From contig CAYUQI010000003.1 of assembly GCA_964446935.1 (NCBI GenBank), forward strand, positions 18,108 to 82,107: a DNA stretch of 64,000 nucleotides, given 5' to 3'. The notes under the pieces are model-generated. The model was not told where the DNA came from, ran no database searches, and worked only from the letters and a program-made list of their open reading frames with translations. The translations under genes and the position numbers were made by a program. Origin of the DNA: UASB124 sp964446935. Its GTDB lineage: Bacteria; Babelota; Babeliae; Babelales; RVW-14. This document shows positions 36,141 to 44,959 of the stretch, piece by piece (position 1 is the first letter of the stretch; the number at the start of each line of letters is the position of its first letter).

Positions 36141-37895
36141 TTATACACCATCGTGGGGGCGGACTTGTAATGGAACATCACGCAAAACCTCGCTTGTCGA
36201 AATTTTTTGTACTTGTCCATGCTCAATTTTGTAAATTGTATCACATCGAAGCACGGTGCTATGCCGATGTGCAATAATTATTAATGTTACGTCTCGTGCA
36301 AGCTGATAAATTTCGTTCATAATACACGATTCTGTATCATGATCAAGTGCCGATGTTGCTTCATCAAGAACCAAAAGCTCAGGATCTCCATAAAGCGCTC
36401 TGGCTATTGCTATTCGTTGTTTTTGCCCACCACTTAATTTCACACCACCATCACCAACACATGTATCAAGGCCTTGTTGTGTAAGTAAAAAATCGTACAT
36501 ACGGGCCTGTTTAAGTGTATGAATTAATTTTTGTTCATTGTATGAGCGGCCAAAAACAATATTGTCTTTAACAGTACCATCAAACAGATAAATTGTTTGC
36601 GGAATGTAACCAATTTTACTCCGCCATGATTGGCGACAAGCATCATCTACGAGCTTGCCATCAATCGATATAAAACCCTTGGAGGGAACATGAAGTCCCA
36701 TAATAACATCAACCAAGGTACTTTTCCCAGAGCCACTCGCCCCAACGAAAGCAACCCGTTCTCCTTTGTTGATGGTAATATCAACGTTGCTAATAACCAA
36801 ACATTCTGGAATATAGCTAAATGAAAGATTATGAAGAGTAAGTTGACGATTAAATGCTATCTGTTGTTTGCCAAGATTTTCGGTTGGCTTTTGTAAAAAA
36901 TCAACAATGCCTTGCAAGGCATGATTAAAAAAAGTTATTTGATGAGCGTTGGCAAGAATTTTGTTCATTGATGGAAGAAGCCGATAAAACGCCAATGCAT
37001 ACATAGAAACAACAGGGATAACAAATGACGCATTATTATAGCGATAAATCACATACAACATCGCTCCAACCAACAACACAAAACCAACTGTTTCTAAGAT
37101 AAAACGTGGAGAATTCTGCAACGTTGTATACATAATTTGTGTACTTGCATGCGCCTGCGTTGTTTTGGAAAATCGTTCTCCGATCGATACTTCCGATAAA
37201 CTTAATTTAATGAGTTTAAAGTTCCCATAGGATTCATTAAACACCTTAGACGCATCGAGTGAATATTGATGTGTTTTTTTCCCAGCTTTAGCGATACCTT
37301 TTGAAAATGTCTTAATAATAAAAAAGCCCTTGACACTCAATAAAAGTGTCAGAACAACCGTCATTTTCCAATTAACCCAAAATAGCATTGTATAAATACA
37401 TAACACCGTAAACAATTCTGAAATCATAGTTAATAGAGCAAAAATCAAATGAGTCAGCCCACCACTATGAGAAAAAATCACCTGCCCAACCTCGGCAGAA
37501 TTTTTGCCTATAAAATCATAATATGAAAATCTTAAAAAACGATTAAATAATAATGTGGCAAAACGGTGATAGCGAGTAAACGAAAAACGAGCAAATAAAT
37601 ATACATGAATGACGCCGGTAATGCCCCGTACCACATAAAAAGCAATCAAAAAAAATCCCAATATTATAACAAATTGAGCTGGTGAATGCATACCAATAAA
37701 CGCATAAAGCCATGAATACGTTTTGCTGGTATACACAAGATTAAAATTAGTTGCAACTGAGATAAACACCATAATTGCAGAGATGCTTACCGTTTCAAGT
37801 ATCGAAATGAAAATCGAGAGCACTAGAAGGCCAGATAAATAACGCTTATCTTGAGCATTGAGGAGGTGATACAAGAGTTTGAGTGAATTCATCAT
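36141..37895 (-). CDS. ABC exporter, fused permease and ATPase (MsbA/PglK type)
   Basis: 584 residues. Residues ~1-320 hold six transmembrane helices (LLVLSIFISILETVSISAIM, FVIILGFFLIAFYVVRGI and others). The ATPase domain has Walker A FVGASGSGKSTLVDVIMGL near residue 385, the Q-loop YIPQTIYLFDG, signature LSGGQKQRIAIARALYG, Walker B ELLVLDEATSALD and the switch His IIIAHRHST. As a homodimer it would flip a lipid-linked glycan across the inner membrane. Its 3' neighbours are gmd and fcl, and the upstream ArnC/GtrB-like gene overlaps it as ATGA, which supports a polysaccharide role. Confidence 0.93.
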   Translation of the reverse strand: MMNSLKLLYHLLNAQDKRYLSGLLVLSIFISILETVSISAIMVFISVATNFNLVYTSKTYSWLYAFIGMHSPAQFVIILGFFLIAFYVVRGITGVIHVYLFARFSFTRYHRFATLLFNRFLRFSYYDFIGKNSAEVGQVIFSHSGGLTHLIFALLTMISELFTVLCIYTMLFWVNWKMTVVLTLLLSVKGFFIIKTFSKGIAKAGKKTHQYSLDASKVFNESYGNFKLIKLSLSEVSIGERFSKTTQAHASTQIMYTTLQNSPRFILETVGFVLLVGAMLYVIYRYNNASFVIPVVSMYALAFYRLLPSMNKILANAHQITFFNHALQGIVDFLQKPTENLGKQQIAFNRQLTLHNLSFSYIPECLVISNVDITINKGERVAFVGASGSGKSTLVDVIMGLHVPSKGFISIDGKLVDDACRQSWRSKIGYIPQTIYLFDGTVKDNIVFGRSYNEQKLIHTLKQARMYDFLLTQQGLDTCVGDGGVKLSGGQKQRIAIARALYGDPELLVLDEATSALDHDTESCIMNEIYQLARDVTLIIIAHRHSTVLRCDTIYKIEHGQVQKISTSEVLRDVPLQVRPHDGV

Positions 37896-38890
37896 AACCG
37901 CTCAGAACTTCGAGTAACATGACCGACATTAACATTATGATAGGTATGTACGTCAAAATTAATCAGCTCATCAACAACAAAAACCGGTCGTTGCTTGGTC
38001 TCTTGAAAAATCTTACCAACATACAAACCAATAATACCCAACGAAAAAAGCGTTGCAGCAAACAGAAACATCATACACATAATGAGTGACGTCCATCCGG
38101 TCATCACCACATACCCAAACACATGCATAAAGAACGCAATCGTTGTACCAATACAACAGAACGTAATCAATAACAGCGATAAAAAAATGATCAGATAAAT
38201 GGGCATGGTGGAGAATGAAATAATATTTTCAAGAGCAAACATAGTGAGCTTGGTATAGTTATATTTTGTTGTCCCAGCGCCACGACTGCGACGCACGAAG
38301 GGAACAGCTTTTTTAGGCATACCAAGCCAATAAATCAATCCCCGAACAAAGATGGTGCGTTCTTTAAATTGTTTCAACTGATCAACTGCCGTGCGACTGA
38401 GCATACAAAAATCACCAACATCACGTGGCATATCAACACCGGTAACCCACTTAAAAAATGGATAGAAAAGCTTGGATGTTAATTTTTTAAACCACGTTTC
38501 ATTGAGCCGTTTCGTACGTTGTCCATACACAACGTGATACCCTTGAACAAATTCTTTTTCAAATTCAAGAATCAACTCGGCCGGATCCTGCCTATCTGCA
38601 TCAATAAGCACCACCGCATCACCTTGAGCATGGCACAAACCAGCAAAGGAAGCATGCTCGTGACCAAAGTTGCGACAAAAGGAAACCACTTTTACGCGAC
38701 AGTCCTGGAAGGCAAGCTCTTTAAGAATACGCAGGGATCTGTCCTTGCTGCCATCATTAACAAAAACAATTTCAAATGAATCAAAATGAATGAGTTGATC
38801 GCACACAGCAACTAATTCTTGATACAAGGGAAGAAGGTTGTCTTCTTCATTAAAAAGTGGAGTGACAATAGAAAGTAATTGATACTTCAT
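37892..38890 (-). CDS. Membrane-anchored GT2 transferase, ArnC/GtrB type
   Basis: About 332 residues from the ATG at 38890; an in-frame TTG at 38911 is less likely. The GT-A domain has LLSIVTPLFNEEDNLLPLY, FEIVFVNDGSKDRSLRIL, VVLIDADRQDPAELILEF and FCRNFGHEHASFAGL. RRSRGAGTTKYNYTKLTMFA precedes two C-terminal helices (IYLIIFLSLLLITFCCIGTT and LIMCMMFLFAATLFSLGIIG). This layout fits polyprenyl-phosphate glycosyltransferases that load a sugar onto undecaprenyl phosphate. Its product could feed the GT-C-like enzymes at 19784-24797. Confidence 0.9.
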   Translation of the reverse strand: MKYQLLSIVTPLFNEEDNLLPLYQELVAVCDQLIHFDSFEIVFVNDGSKDRSLRILKELAFQDCRVKVVSFCRNFGHEHASFAGLCHAQGDAVVLIDADRQDPAELILEFEKEFVQGYHVVYGQRTKRLNETWFKKLTSKLFYPFFKWVTGVDMPRDVGDFCMLSRTAVDQLKQFKERTIFVRGLIYWLGMPKKAVPFVRRSRGAGTTKYNYTKLTMFALENIISFSTMPIYLIIFLSLLLITFCCIGTTIAFFMHVFGYVVMTGWTSLIMCMMFLFAATLFSLGIIGLYVGKIFQETKQRPVFVVDELINFDVHTYHNVNVGHVTRSSERL

Positions 38891-38947
38891 ACTACCGGTC
38901 TTCTTAAACAAAGCGAACCCAGCAAATTAATGTTCTTTTCTTCCCCC

Positions 38948-39079
38948 TTTGTCATCCTGAATTTATTTCAGGATCCATTATTGGGTGGATGCTGAAACAT
39001 GTTCCCAGCCTTCGCGCCGGCCACCGTAGCCACCTAGACGAAGGTGGGTCCGCTTCGGCGGACGGGCAGCATGACAAAA
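38948..39079. repeat. Composite repeat: family A with nested insertion, inverse of 31902-32054
   Basis: It starts TTTGTCATCCTGAATTTATT and continues with GGATCCA...GGGTGGATGCTGAAACAT. It is interrupted at 39001-39068 by the inverse complement of the insert seen at 31913-31979 (GTTCCCAGCCTTCGCGCCGG...), and closes with CAGCATGACAAAA. The insertion point inside the family A arm is the same as in the other composite copy. Confidence 0.85.
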
Positions 39080-39284
39080 GCATTGTGGATCCTTGAACCA
39101 ATAACGTCCCCCTAAATTTGCTTCAGGAACTGAATTATGCAGCATTAAATAGGGTGCCCTTTCACAAAAACGTAGGCCAAAAACGTTTTTCGTCATTCTT
39201 AATTTCCTGGTCTTAATTTCAACCATAAACAGCCTTCATCAAGCGTACGTCAATACACTAAAAAGTAAATGCTTTTCACTAACC

Positions 39285-39312
39285 TTGTTTTTTCGTATAC
39301 ATAGAATAATAT
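39285..39312 (+). promoter_or_regulatory. Candidate promoter of the polysaccharide deacetylase gene
   Basis: TTGTTT at 39285-39290 and TAATAT at 39307-39312 with a 16-base spacer. The start codon lies 26 bases after the -10 box, with AGAAAGG as ribosome-binding site. Confidence 0.45.
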
Positions 39313-39337
39313 CCAACATTATTAGAAAGGCTTCTCT

Positions 39338-40048
39338 ATGTTCGGTGCCGCAGTCTTCGGTGTTATTATGGGGCTGTTTGTCATCTGGCTCTCTTTACCA
39401 TTTTCTCCGCAAATGTGCGGTAAACGAATTACACATATCAAAACAAAAGAAAAAGTTGTCGCACTTACCTTTGATGATGGCCCCAACCCCCCGACAACCA
39501 ATGAAATTTTGGCTGTTTTAAAAAAACATAATGTACCAGCAACGTTTTTTGTTGTTGGTAAACAAGCAGAACAACATCCCGATATGATCAAAGCTATATA
39601 CACTGCGGGACATGAGCTTGGTAATCATACATGGTCACACGAAGTGCTTATCTGCAAAAGTGCTTCATACATTCGCAAAGAAATTACCGACACTGATAAT
39701 CTCTTGCGCAGTCTTGGCTACACAGGACCAATTCACTTTCGCTCACCAAAAGGTATGAAACTTGTTGTTCTTTCAAAAGTTTTGGCCCACATGAAACGAA
39801 ACAATATTTTGTTTGATGTCGCGGGATATGATTGGGAAAAACCCGGAACTAAAGCTATTGTTAACAATGTTCTTTCTCAAGCCCTTATGCATGTTCGCCC
39901 AGGATCAATCATTCTGCTTCATGATGGATCGTGTTCTGATAAAAAAGAGGTTGTTAACGCATGTGACATCATTATCGAACGTTTACAACAACGGGGATAT
40001 AAGTTCTTGCGAATTTCAGAGCTTTTGGCCAAACGAAAAATTAAATAG
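39338..40048 (+). CDS. NodB-type polysaccharide deacetylase, membrane-anchored or secreted
   Basis: 236 residues. An N-terminal hydrophobic segment (FGAAVFGVIMGLFVIWLSL) serves as signal anchor or signal peptide. Motif 1 is VALTFDDGPNPPTTNE (metal Asp and catalytic Asp) near residue 45. Motif 2 is GNHTWSH near residue 97, the two metal His. Motif 3 is FRSPKGM, where RSP replaces the commoner RPP. Motif 4 is DVAGYDWEKPG and motif 5 ILLHDGS. It would remove N-acetyl groups from chitin-like polymers, peptidoglycan or a surface polysaccharide outside the membrane. Its 3' end overlaps the convergent secreted-protein gene by eight bases. Confidence 0.92.
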   Translation: MFGAAVFGVIMGLFVIWLSLPFSPQMCGKRITHIKTKEKVVALTFDDGPNPPTTNEILAVLKKHNVPATFFVVGKQAEQHPDMIKAIYTAGHELGNHTWSHEVLICKSASYIRKEITDTDNLLRSLGYTGPIHFRSPKGMKLVVLSKVLAHMKRNNILFDVAGYDWEKPGTKAIVNNVLSQALMHVRPGSIILLHDGSCSDKKEVVNACDIIIERLQQRGYKFLRISELLAKRKIK

Positions 40049-40799
40049 AATTAGAAAGCCAAGATCTTTTAATTGTATAACCATTAAAATTATTGGGACT
40101 CCCATTGTACCATTGAGAGAATCTCTCATCGTCGCTTAACCATTCCCCCTGACTTATAGCAAAGTCATCACACAAAGCATCGTCATTATCATCAATTACA
40201 GTGTTATCGTCTATAAAGACTATTTCGAAAGCTTCATGCAACGAATCGGCAGAACTTTCATCAGAAGAATGTTCACTATCTGTTGATTCATCCGAATACA
40301 AACTATTGATCTCTGCTAAAACAAAATTAAGTTTTTTAAGGATTTCTGGGGCTGCCCAAAATGGCTCATCCCCTACATTCGTAGATCCTTTCATATGAAA
40401 TTTATTCTTAAAATCCTCAACCAATGTTTCAATACCGGTAGTACCTACTTCATCACAAATTTCCAAAAAGATACTCCCGGCATACAATTGATCTTGATCT
40501 GTCTTAAAAAGGTTTTTATTAGCTATTGTATATAAAAGCTGTTGGTATACTTTGTTTTTTGTACCGCCATTTCTGGCTTCACAGAGTAACTGATGGAACT
40601 TGAACATTAACAATCCATATGAGATCAATCTTTCATCACTTGCAGGTATATATTTAACCAGATCAGACACCGCGGTATCAAGTAATAACGCCTTGAATCG
40701 AGCACAAACGCATACTTCTTCATCATTAAATTTCTGTTGAGCTCCATAACTCGTGGTAACAACAACCAGGCAACCAATTATCCATAACAGCTTCTTCAT
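40041..40799 (-). CDS. Secreted protein of unknown function, acidic (paralogue of 40973-41290)
   Basis: The ATG at 40799 was preferred over an in-frame TTG at 40805. The signal peptide is KKLLWIIGCLVVVTTSYG. The mature part has a helical region (SDLVKYIPASDERLISYG, FHQLLCEARNG, VYQQLLYTIANKNLFKTDQD). A strongly acidic, serine-rich stretch follows (DESTDSEHSSDESSADSLHE and VIDDNDDALCDD). The helical region aligns with the next gene upstream (DLVTYAQ..., AHLLC, AYQSMITTLQNSEVFGTEDE), so the two are tandem paralogues. I recognise no domain. The family looks lineage-specific. Confidence 0.7.
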   Translation of the reverse strand: MKKLLWIIGCLVVVTTSYGAQQKFNDEEVCVCARFKALLLDTAVSDLVKYIPASDERLISYGLLMFKFHQLLCEARNGGTKNKVYQQLLYTIANKNLFKTDQDQLYAGSIFLEICDEVGTTGIETLVEDFKNKFHMKGSTNVGDEPFWAAPEILKKLNFVLAEINSLYSDESTDSEHSSDESSADSLHEAFEIVFIDDNTVIDDNDDALCDDFAISQGEWLSDDERFSQWYNGSPNNFNGYTIKRSWLSNSI

Positions 40800-40872
40800 A
40801 ATCAAATGTTCCTATAAAAACGTCCTCAACTAAGACAACACAAATTTTGTAAAAAACCCTTTTTTGTTTCAT

Positions 40873-40972
40873 NNNNNNNNNNNNNNNNNNNNNNNNNNNN
40901 NNNNNNNNNNNNNNNNNNNNNNNNNNNNNNNNNNNNNNNNNNNNNNNNNNNNNNNNNNNNNNNNNNNNNNNN
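40873..40972. other. Assembly gap (100 N) in a secreted-protein gene
   Basis: Exactly 100 N. It cuts the 3' part of the gene starting at 41290; the true length is unknown. Confidence 0.97.
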
Positions 40973-41290
40973 TTTTTCATCCTCCGTTCCAAAAACCTCT
41001 GAATTCTGCAACGTTGTTATCATGGATTGATAAGCCTCCGCCATTGCATGAGCTGTTGTTGAGCAACACAAAAGGTGAGCATACTTACTCATAATAAGCA
41101 CTGTTTTGATTTGACTATCTGTTGACGCACGCAATGAATCCTGGGCATAGGTAACCAGATCATCAATATCAACAAAAGATAATTTTTCTAAAACAGAAGG
41201 CGGTACCCGGCAAGCTCCTTGCATGTGCCCATACCCTACAACAGTCGCTACACTAGCAACAACCAAAAATTTCATCAGTGAAACATTCAT
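40973..41290 (-). CDS. Secreted protein of unknown function, 3' part lost in assembly gap
   Basis: The start ATG at 41290 has AAAGGGGAACG upstream. The signal peptide is NVSLMKFLVVASVATVVGYG. The visible mature part (VLEKLSFVDIDDLVTYAQDS, IMSKYAHLLCCSTTAHAM, AYQSMITTLQNSEVFGTED) aligns with the protein at 40041-40799, including a Cys after the LL pair. About 105 residues are visible. The sequence beyond the gap cannot be placed in frame. Confidence 0.65.
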
Positions 41291-41343
41291 CGTTCCCCTT
41301 TTTTTAAGAAAAAATATTGAATAGAAACACAAGATATAATACG

Positions 41344-41371
41344 TTACCACAGGTCATTTGTTAAATACTAT
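41344..41371 (+). promoter_or_regulatory. Candidate promoter of the Nudix gene
   Basis: TTACCA at 41344-41349 and TACTAT at 41366-41371, 16-base spacer, 26 bases before the ATG. The -10 hexamer and spacing equal those proposed at 11786-11813. Confidence 0.4.
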
Positions 41372-41397
41372 AGTTAGCTCCATAAAAAAGGACTGTC

Positions 41398-41844
41398 ATG
41401 AAAAAAATTCGTCACACTATTATTCCAGCATCGTACCTTATTCTTGAAAAAGGTAATGAAATATTACTATTGAGACGCTTCAATACCGGTTATCAGGATG
41501 GTATGTACAGTCTTATCGCCGGACATCTTGAAGCCGGTGAAACATTTACTCAGACAATCATTCGCGAAGCACTGGAAGAGGCTGGAATCATTATTGCTCC
41601 ATCAAACATCACGCCTGTTCATATCATGCATCGTAAATCAAACAAAGATTCTGAAGAACGCATTGATATATTTTTTAGGGCAACACAATGGCAGGGAACA
41701 TTATCAAACAAAGAACCACACAAATGTGATGACCTGCAATGGTTTGATTACAACAAATTACCGTCAAACCTTCTCCCTTACGTTCAACTTGTATTGAACA
41801 ATACGAAAAAAGGAATTTTTTACAGCGAATATGGCTGGGAATAA
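41398..41844 (+). CDS. Nudix hydrolase
   Basis: 148 residues. The Nudix box reads GHLEAGETFTQTIIREALEE followed by AGI, matching G-x5-E-x7-R-E-x2-E-E-x-G. The protein starts with HTIIPASYLILEKGNEILLL, a typical beta-strand A-B pair. EERIDIFFRATQWQG follows. It hydrolyses a nucleoside diphosphate linked to another moiety; candidates include 8-oxo-dGTP, NDP-sugars and dinucleotides, and the exact substrate is not readable. It is a single-gene unit with its own promoter and a strong terminator. No signal peptide is present. Confidence 0.92.
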   Translation: MKKIRHTIIPASYLILEKGNEILLLRRFNTGYQDGMYSLIAGHLEAGETFTQTIIREALEEAGIIIAPSNITPVHIMHRKSNKDSEERIDIFFRATQWQGTLSNKEPHKCDDLQWFDYNKLPSNLLPYVQLVLNNTKKGIFYSEYGWE

Positions 41845-41850
41845 AATATT

Positions 41851-41881
41851 AAAAGGCCCGATGATAACCATCGGGCCTTTT
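41851..41881. terminator. Strong bidirectional intrinsic terminator
   Basis: A 13-base perfect stem (AAAAGGCCCGATG with its inverse complement) encloses a five-base loop, with A-runs on the left and T-runs on the right. It sits between the Nudix gene and the convergent gene ending at 41914 and can end transcripts from both sides. Confidence 0.9.
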
Positions 41882-41913
41882 GTCTTAATAACTACAAATG
41901 CAAACAGAATGTA

Positions 41914-43128
41914 TCAGCTTTGAAACATTGGGGTAGAGATGATACCTTTCTTTTCATAAGCAACTGCACGAGCCTTGGCCCTCAGGATGAAATCTAACAA
42001 TGTATCTTTTTTGGAAGCAATTCCCTCGTCCTGTTCTTTGTATTCAAGGAAAAACACCGTCTTTGATGTTAGATCATGTTCGGCTTCTTGATAAAATGTT
42101 GTCGGTAATGATGCACCATACAAATCAAGGAAGAAACAGAAACGATGGGTAAGCGTCCAAAGCAAATCATCAAGATCGTCCATATGTACAACAATGTAAT
42201 CATTTGCCAATAATTCTAACGACTTTGCAATCTCAGTAAATGACTTCCATATCAGTTCCGGTTTGTATGGATTCCAAATTACCTTGCCCAACACTGTATC
42301 ATACAAGCGAATCACAATACCACGCAAACGTTCTGCCGCCTCTACCTTAGGATGAATACCAGCAAGCCTAGACATTTCTTGGTGTTGATAACGAGCAATT
42401 TCATCGGCTAATTCTGACAAAAATGCATCCGGCTTTTGTTGGAAAGCAGTAAGATGCTCCGCAAACTTATTAAGAAGCATGGTTTCAAGTTGTTTTTTGA
42501 TAACAGCAACATCGGTTACTACTGGTTGTTGTACTGGAACAAAATGTCGTCGAAAACCACCTGATGTTTCCTTGAGTAACTTAAGAATTACGGTATCGTC
42601 AACAAGTTCTGCTGCTTTAAATTTATTATAAAAAAGCCGCATACCAACATAATCAGCATCAGGGTCGAGATTGATTTCCTTGCTCAGTGAAACAAATTGT
42701 ACGACATCCGTACCGTCTTGAGCTAATTGATAAGCATAATTTCGTTGGTTATATCTAATTTTTATGTATCCCAAAAATGATTTTTGAAAGATCGAAGTTT
42801 TTGATCCATTCTGACAATCACGTTCCCTGAGGCTTTTGACTGTTTCATTTTGTAGCCCAGGGGCTTTATCAGGAATCTCGACAGCTTTATTCATCGCTTC
42901 AAAATAATCTTTTAACGAGGCTGCTGCAAATGTTGAGGGAATACACTCATCAAGCGCCGAAGAAAGATCAACAATGCCTTTTAAATTTTGATCTGCCAAT
43001 ACGGCTTCTGGTGCTACCTTTGGTTGGGTATTGATGCTACTTGCATCAGTTGCTTTACAGCCAGAACCAAGAAGGAATACACTGATTGAAATCATAAGGA
43101 GCCTGCGAACAAAGAATATGATATTCAT
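41914..43128 (-). CDS. Secreted or lipidated protein of unknown function
   Basis: 404 residues. The N-terminus NIIFFVRRLLMISISVFLLG ending SGCKATD could be a lipoprotein signal (Cys near residue 24), though the residue at -3 is Gly, not the usual Leu, so plain secretion is also possible. The mature protein is helical and contains VGMRLFYNKFKAAELVDDTV, MLLNKFAEHLTAFQQKPDAF, LANDYIVVHMDDLDDLLWTL and FFLEYKEQDEGIASKKDTL. I recognise no domain. It is divergent from the type II secretion operon with a 163-base gap. Confidence 0.7.
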   Translation of the reverse strand: MNIIFFVRRLLMISISVFLLGSGCKATDASSINTQPKVAPEAVLADQNLKGIVDLSSALDECIPSTFAAASLKDYFEAMNKAVEIPDKAPGLQNETVKSLRERDCQNGSKTSIFQKSFLGYIKIRYNQRNYAYQLAQDGTDVVQFVSLSKEINLDPDADYVGMRLFYNKFKAAELVDDTVILKLLKETSGGFRRHFVPVQQPVVTDVAVIKKQLETMLLNKFAEHLTAFQQKPDAFLSELADEIARYQHQEMSRLAGIHPKVEAAERLRGIVIRLYDTVLGKVIWNPYKPELIWKSFTEIAKSLELLANDYIVVHMDDLDDLLWTLTHRFCFFLDLYGASLPTTFYQEAEHDLTSKTVFFLEYKEQDEGIASKKDTLLDFILRAKARAVAYEKKGIISTPMFQS

Positions 43129-43291
43129 ATACTGCCCTTTCAGAACAAATAATGGAATCTCAAGTCATTACCTACGAATATGAAAAAAATACCCCATCTG
43201 TCAAGGATATGTTGTTATTTTTTTGGGATGTGGCGACTTTTGGCTCTTTTTTGGCTAAGCTGGTTAATCGGAACATTGGGAGATATGAGGT

Positions 43292-44506
43292 ATGCCATTA
43301 TACCATTATGAATCTTTTAATAAACGCGGTGCTCGCGTAACCGGCACCATCGATGCAACATCGGTACAAACAGCAAAAGAATTATTACGGGGACAAGATT
43401 TGCTCCCCATCACCATCACAGAAATTTCTGGTGAAATAGCACAAACATGGTACAGCGGTTTTTTTGAGAAACGTGTTGACCAAAAAGCAGTTATTCTTTT
43501 CACCAAACAACTCGCCGTGTTACTTAAATCTGCCGTTCCCCTGCTTCAGGCTATTGAGCTGCTTACCGAACAATTTGAAGGAAAGTTTAAACGTATTCTC
43601 ATTTCCATCAAAGATGGTATCAAATCGGGCGAATCGCTTGCTAAAGAAATGGGTCGCTACCCTAAAGTCTTTTCTAATGTGTATGTTCAATTGGTAAAAG
43701 CCGGGGAAGCATCAGGCAAGCTTGATACCATTCTTATGCGACTCACTGATTACCTTGAACGCGCAGAAGACACCCGCAAAAAAGTTAAAAAAGCGTTAAC
43801 ATATCCAATTGCTATGATTACCTTTGCTGTTTTAATTGTCGTTGGGTTGCTGGCATTTTTGGTACCTCGTCTTAAGGATCTTTTCAAACAAGTGGGCAAA
43901 GAATTACCAGGCCCCACACAATTGTTAATAACAATGTCTGACTTTATGCTCAACAACTGGCTCATACTACTCATTTTAACAACATTTCTCATCATCATTT
44001 TTACCTACTGGAAATCAAAACCAGCAGGACAATACAAACTCGATGAAATTTTTCTTAAGTTACCAATGGTAGGCTATTTTTCGCGCACGAAAGCCATTGT
44101 TCAATTTTCAAAAACCTTGGGCATGCTTCTTGAAGGTGGGGTCAATTTGTCAGAAGCACTCAACATTGTATGCAACATTGTTGATAACAAAGTATTGACC
44201 AAAAAACTCAACGATGCGCGCGATAAAATTATTAAGGAAGGTAAAATTGCAAAATATTTGAAAGAAACCAATATTTTCCCTAATATAGCCAGCTACATGA
44301 TTAGTACCGGTGAACAATCGGGCAAACTTGCCGAGATGTTACTCACTGTTGGTAACGATTATGATAGTGACCTGAAAGAAAAAACCGAAGGATTGACCGC
44401 CGCCCTTACACCGCTTATGACGTTGGTTATGGCAGTCGTTATTGGATTTGTTGTTTTATCAATATTCTTGCCAATCATCAGCATGGCTGATTTGGCACAA
44501 TTATGA
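43292..44506 (+). CDS. gspF: Type II secretion / type IV pilus inner-membrane protein GspF
   Basis: 404 residues with the two-repeat GspF/PilC architecture. The N-terminal part (YHYESFNKRGARVTGTIDA) is followed by the first T2SF domain (VILFTKQLAVLLKSAVPLLQ, GEASGKLDTILMRLTDYLER) and helices (AMITFAVLIVVGLLAFLVPR). The second T2SF domain (AIVQFSKTLGMLLEGGVNLS, GEQSGKLAEMLLTVGNDYDS) precedes the C-terminal helix (LMTLVMAVVIGFVVLSIFLP). It is the platform protein that works with the assembly ATPase to extrude the pseudopilus. It opens an operon with five pseudopilin genes; gspE and the secretin are not in the window. Confidence 0.95.
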   Translation: MPLYHYESFNKRGARVTGTIDATSVQTAKELLRGQDLLPITITEISGEIAQTWYSGFFEKRVDQKAVILFTKQLAVLLKSAVPLLQAIELLTEQFEGKFKRILISIKDGIKSGESLAKEMGRYPKVFSNVYVQLVKAGEASGKLDTILMRLTDYLERAEDTRKKVKKALTYPIAMITFAVLIVVGLLAFLVPRLKDLFKQVGKELPGPTQLLITMSDFMLNNWLILLILTTFLIIIFTYWKSKPAGQYKLDEIFLKLPMVGYFSRTKAIVQFSKTLGMLLEGGVNLSEALNIVCNIVDNKVLTKKLNDARDKIIKEGKIAKYLKETNIFPNIASYMISTGEQSGKLAEMLLTVGNDYDSDLKEKTEGLTAALTPLMTLVMAVVIGFVVLSIFLPIISMADLAQL

Positions 44507-44518
44507 AAGGATTTATAC

Positions 44519-44956
44519 ATGGTATTCAAAAGGTCAAACCATGCTTTTACACTCTTTGAGCTCATCGTTGTCATTGCGCTCATTGGTGTCATTGCAGCAT
44601 TCATTCTTCCTCGCGCAGCTCGTTGGCTTGGACAAGCAGGCAAGGCAGAAGTTACTCTTAAATTTGCAGCCATCAAGGAAGCATTAAACGAATATAAATA
44701 TGAATTGGGCGTTTTCCCTACAACACGAGAAGGCCTTCGTGCTTTAATCACCAACCCAAAACCTGGTGATGAACGTTATCGACGTTCGGACCGTTGGCCA
44801 TATCTTAAGGAAGATCAACTTTCATATAAGGGCAATGATTTTATGTATCGCTGTCCCCCAGAAAAATTCAAGGGCAAATATAAATATTATGAACTTATCT
44901 ATCTTGGCCCAACACAATCTGAAGATGATCCAGATCGAGCGGATGATGGGGTTTAA
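44519..44956 (+). CDS. gspG: Major pseudopilin GspG
   Basis: 145 residues. The prepilin signal SNHA is followed by FTLFELIVVIALIGVIAAFI, with cleavage expected before the Phe and the conserved Glu at +5. The residue at -1 is Ala, not the near-invariant Gly. The C-terminal domain has the GspG hallmarks YKYELGVFPTTREGLRALI and DRWPYLKEDQL, and a final acidic SEDDPDRADDG that may bind calcium as in other GspG. It is the main subunit of the T2SS pseudopilus and follows gspF by 12 bases. Confidence 0.95.
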   Translation: MVFKRSNHAFTLFELIVVIALIGVIAAFILPRAARWLGQAGKAEVTLKFAAIKEALNEYKYELGVFPTTREGLRALITNPKPGDERYRRSDRWPYLKEDQLSYKGNDFMYRCPPEKFKGKYKYYELIYLGPTQSEDDPDRADDGV

Positions 44957-44959
44957 TTA

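Larger units (their letters stand above)
38891..39337. other. 447-base intergenic region with composite repeat
   Basis: Divergent gap between the ArnC-like gene and the deacetylase gene. About 130 bases are the composite repeat at 38948-39079 and a promoter lies at 39285-39312. Between them a few degenerate repeat fragments (for example CCTAAATTTGCTTCAGGAAC near 39110) are visible. A short minus-strand reading frame over the repeat is not considered a gene. Confidence 0.7.

Noticed and set aside
38978..39226. 82-residue minus-strand frame
   Set aside because: It lies over the composite repeat and its Arg/Gly-rich product is repeat-derived.
43152..43340. 62-residue frame before gspF
   Set aside because: It overlaps the gspF start by 49 bases, has no ribosome-binding site and matches nothing I know.
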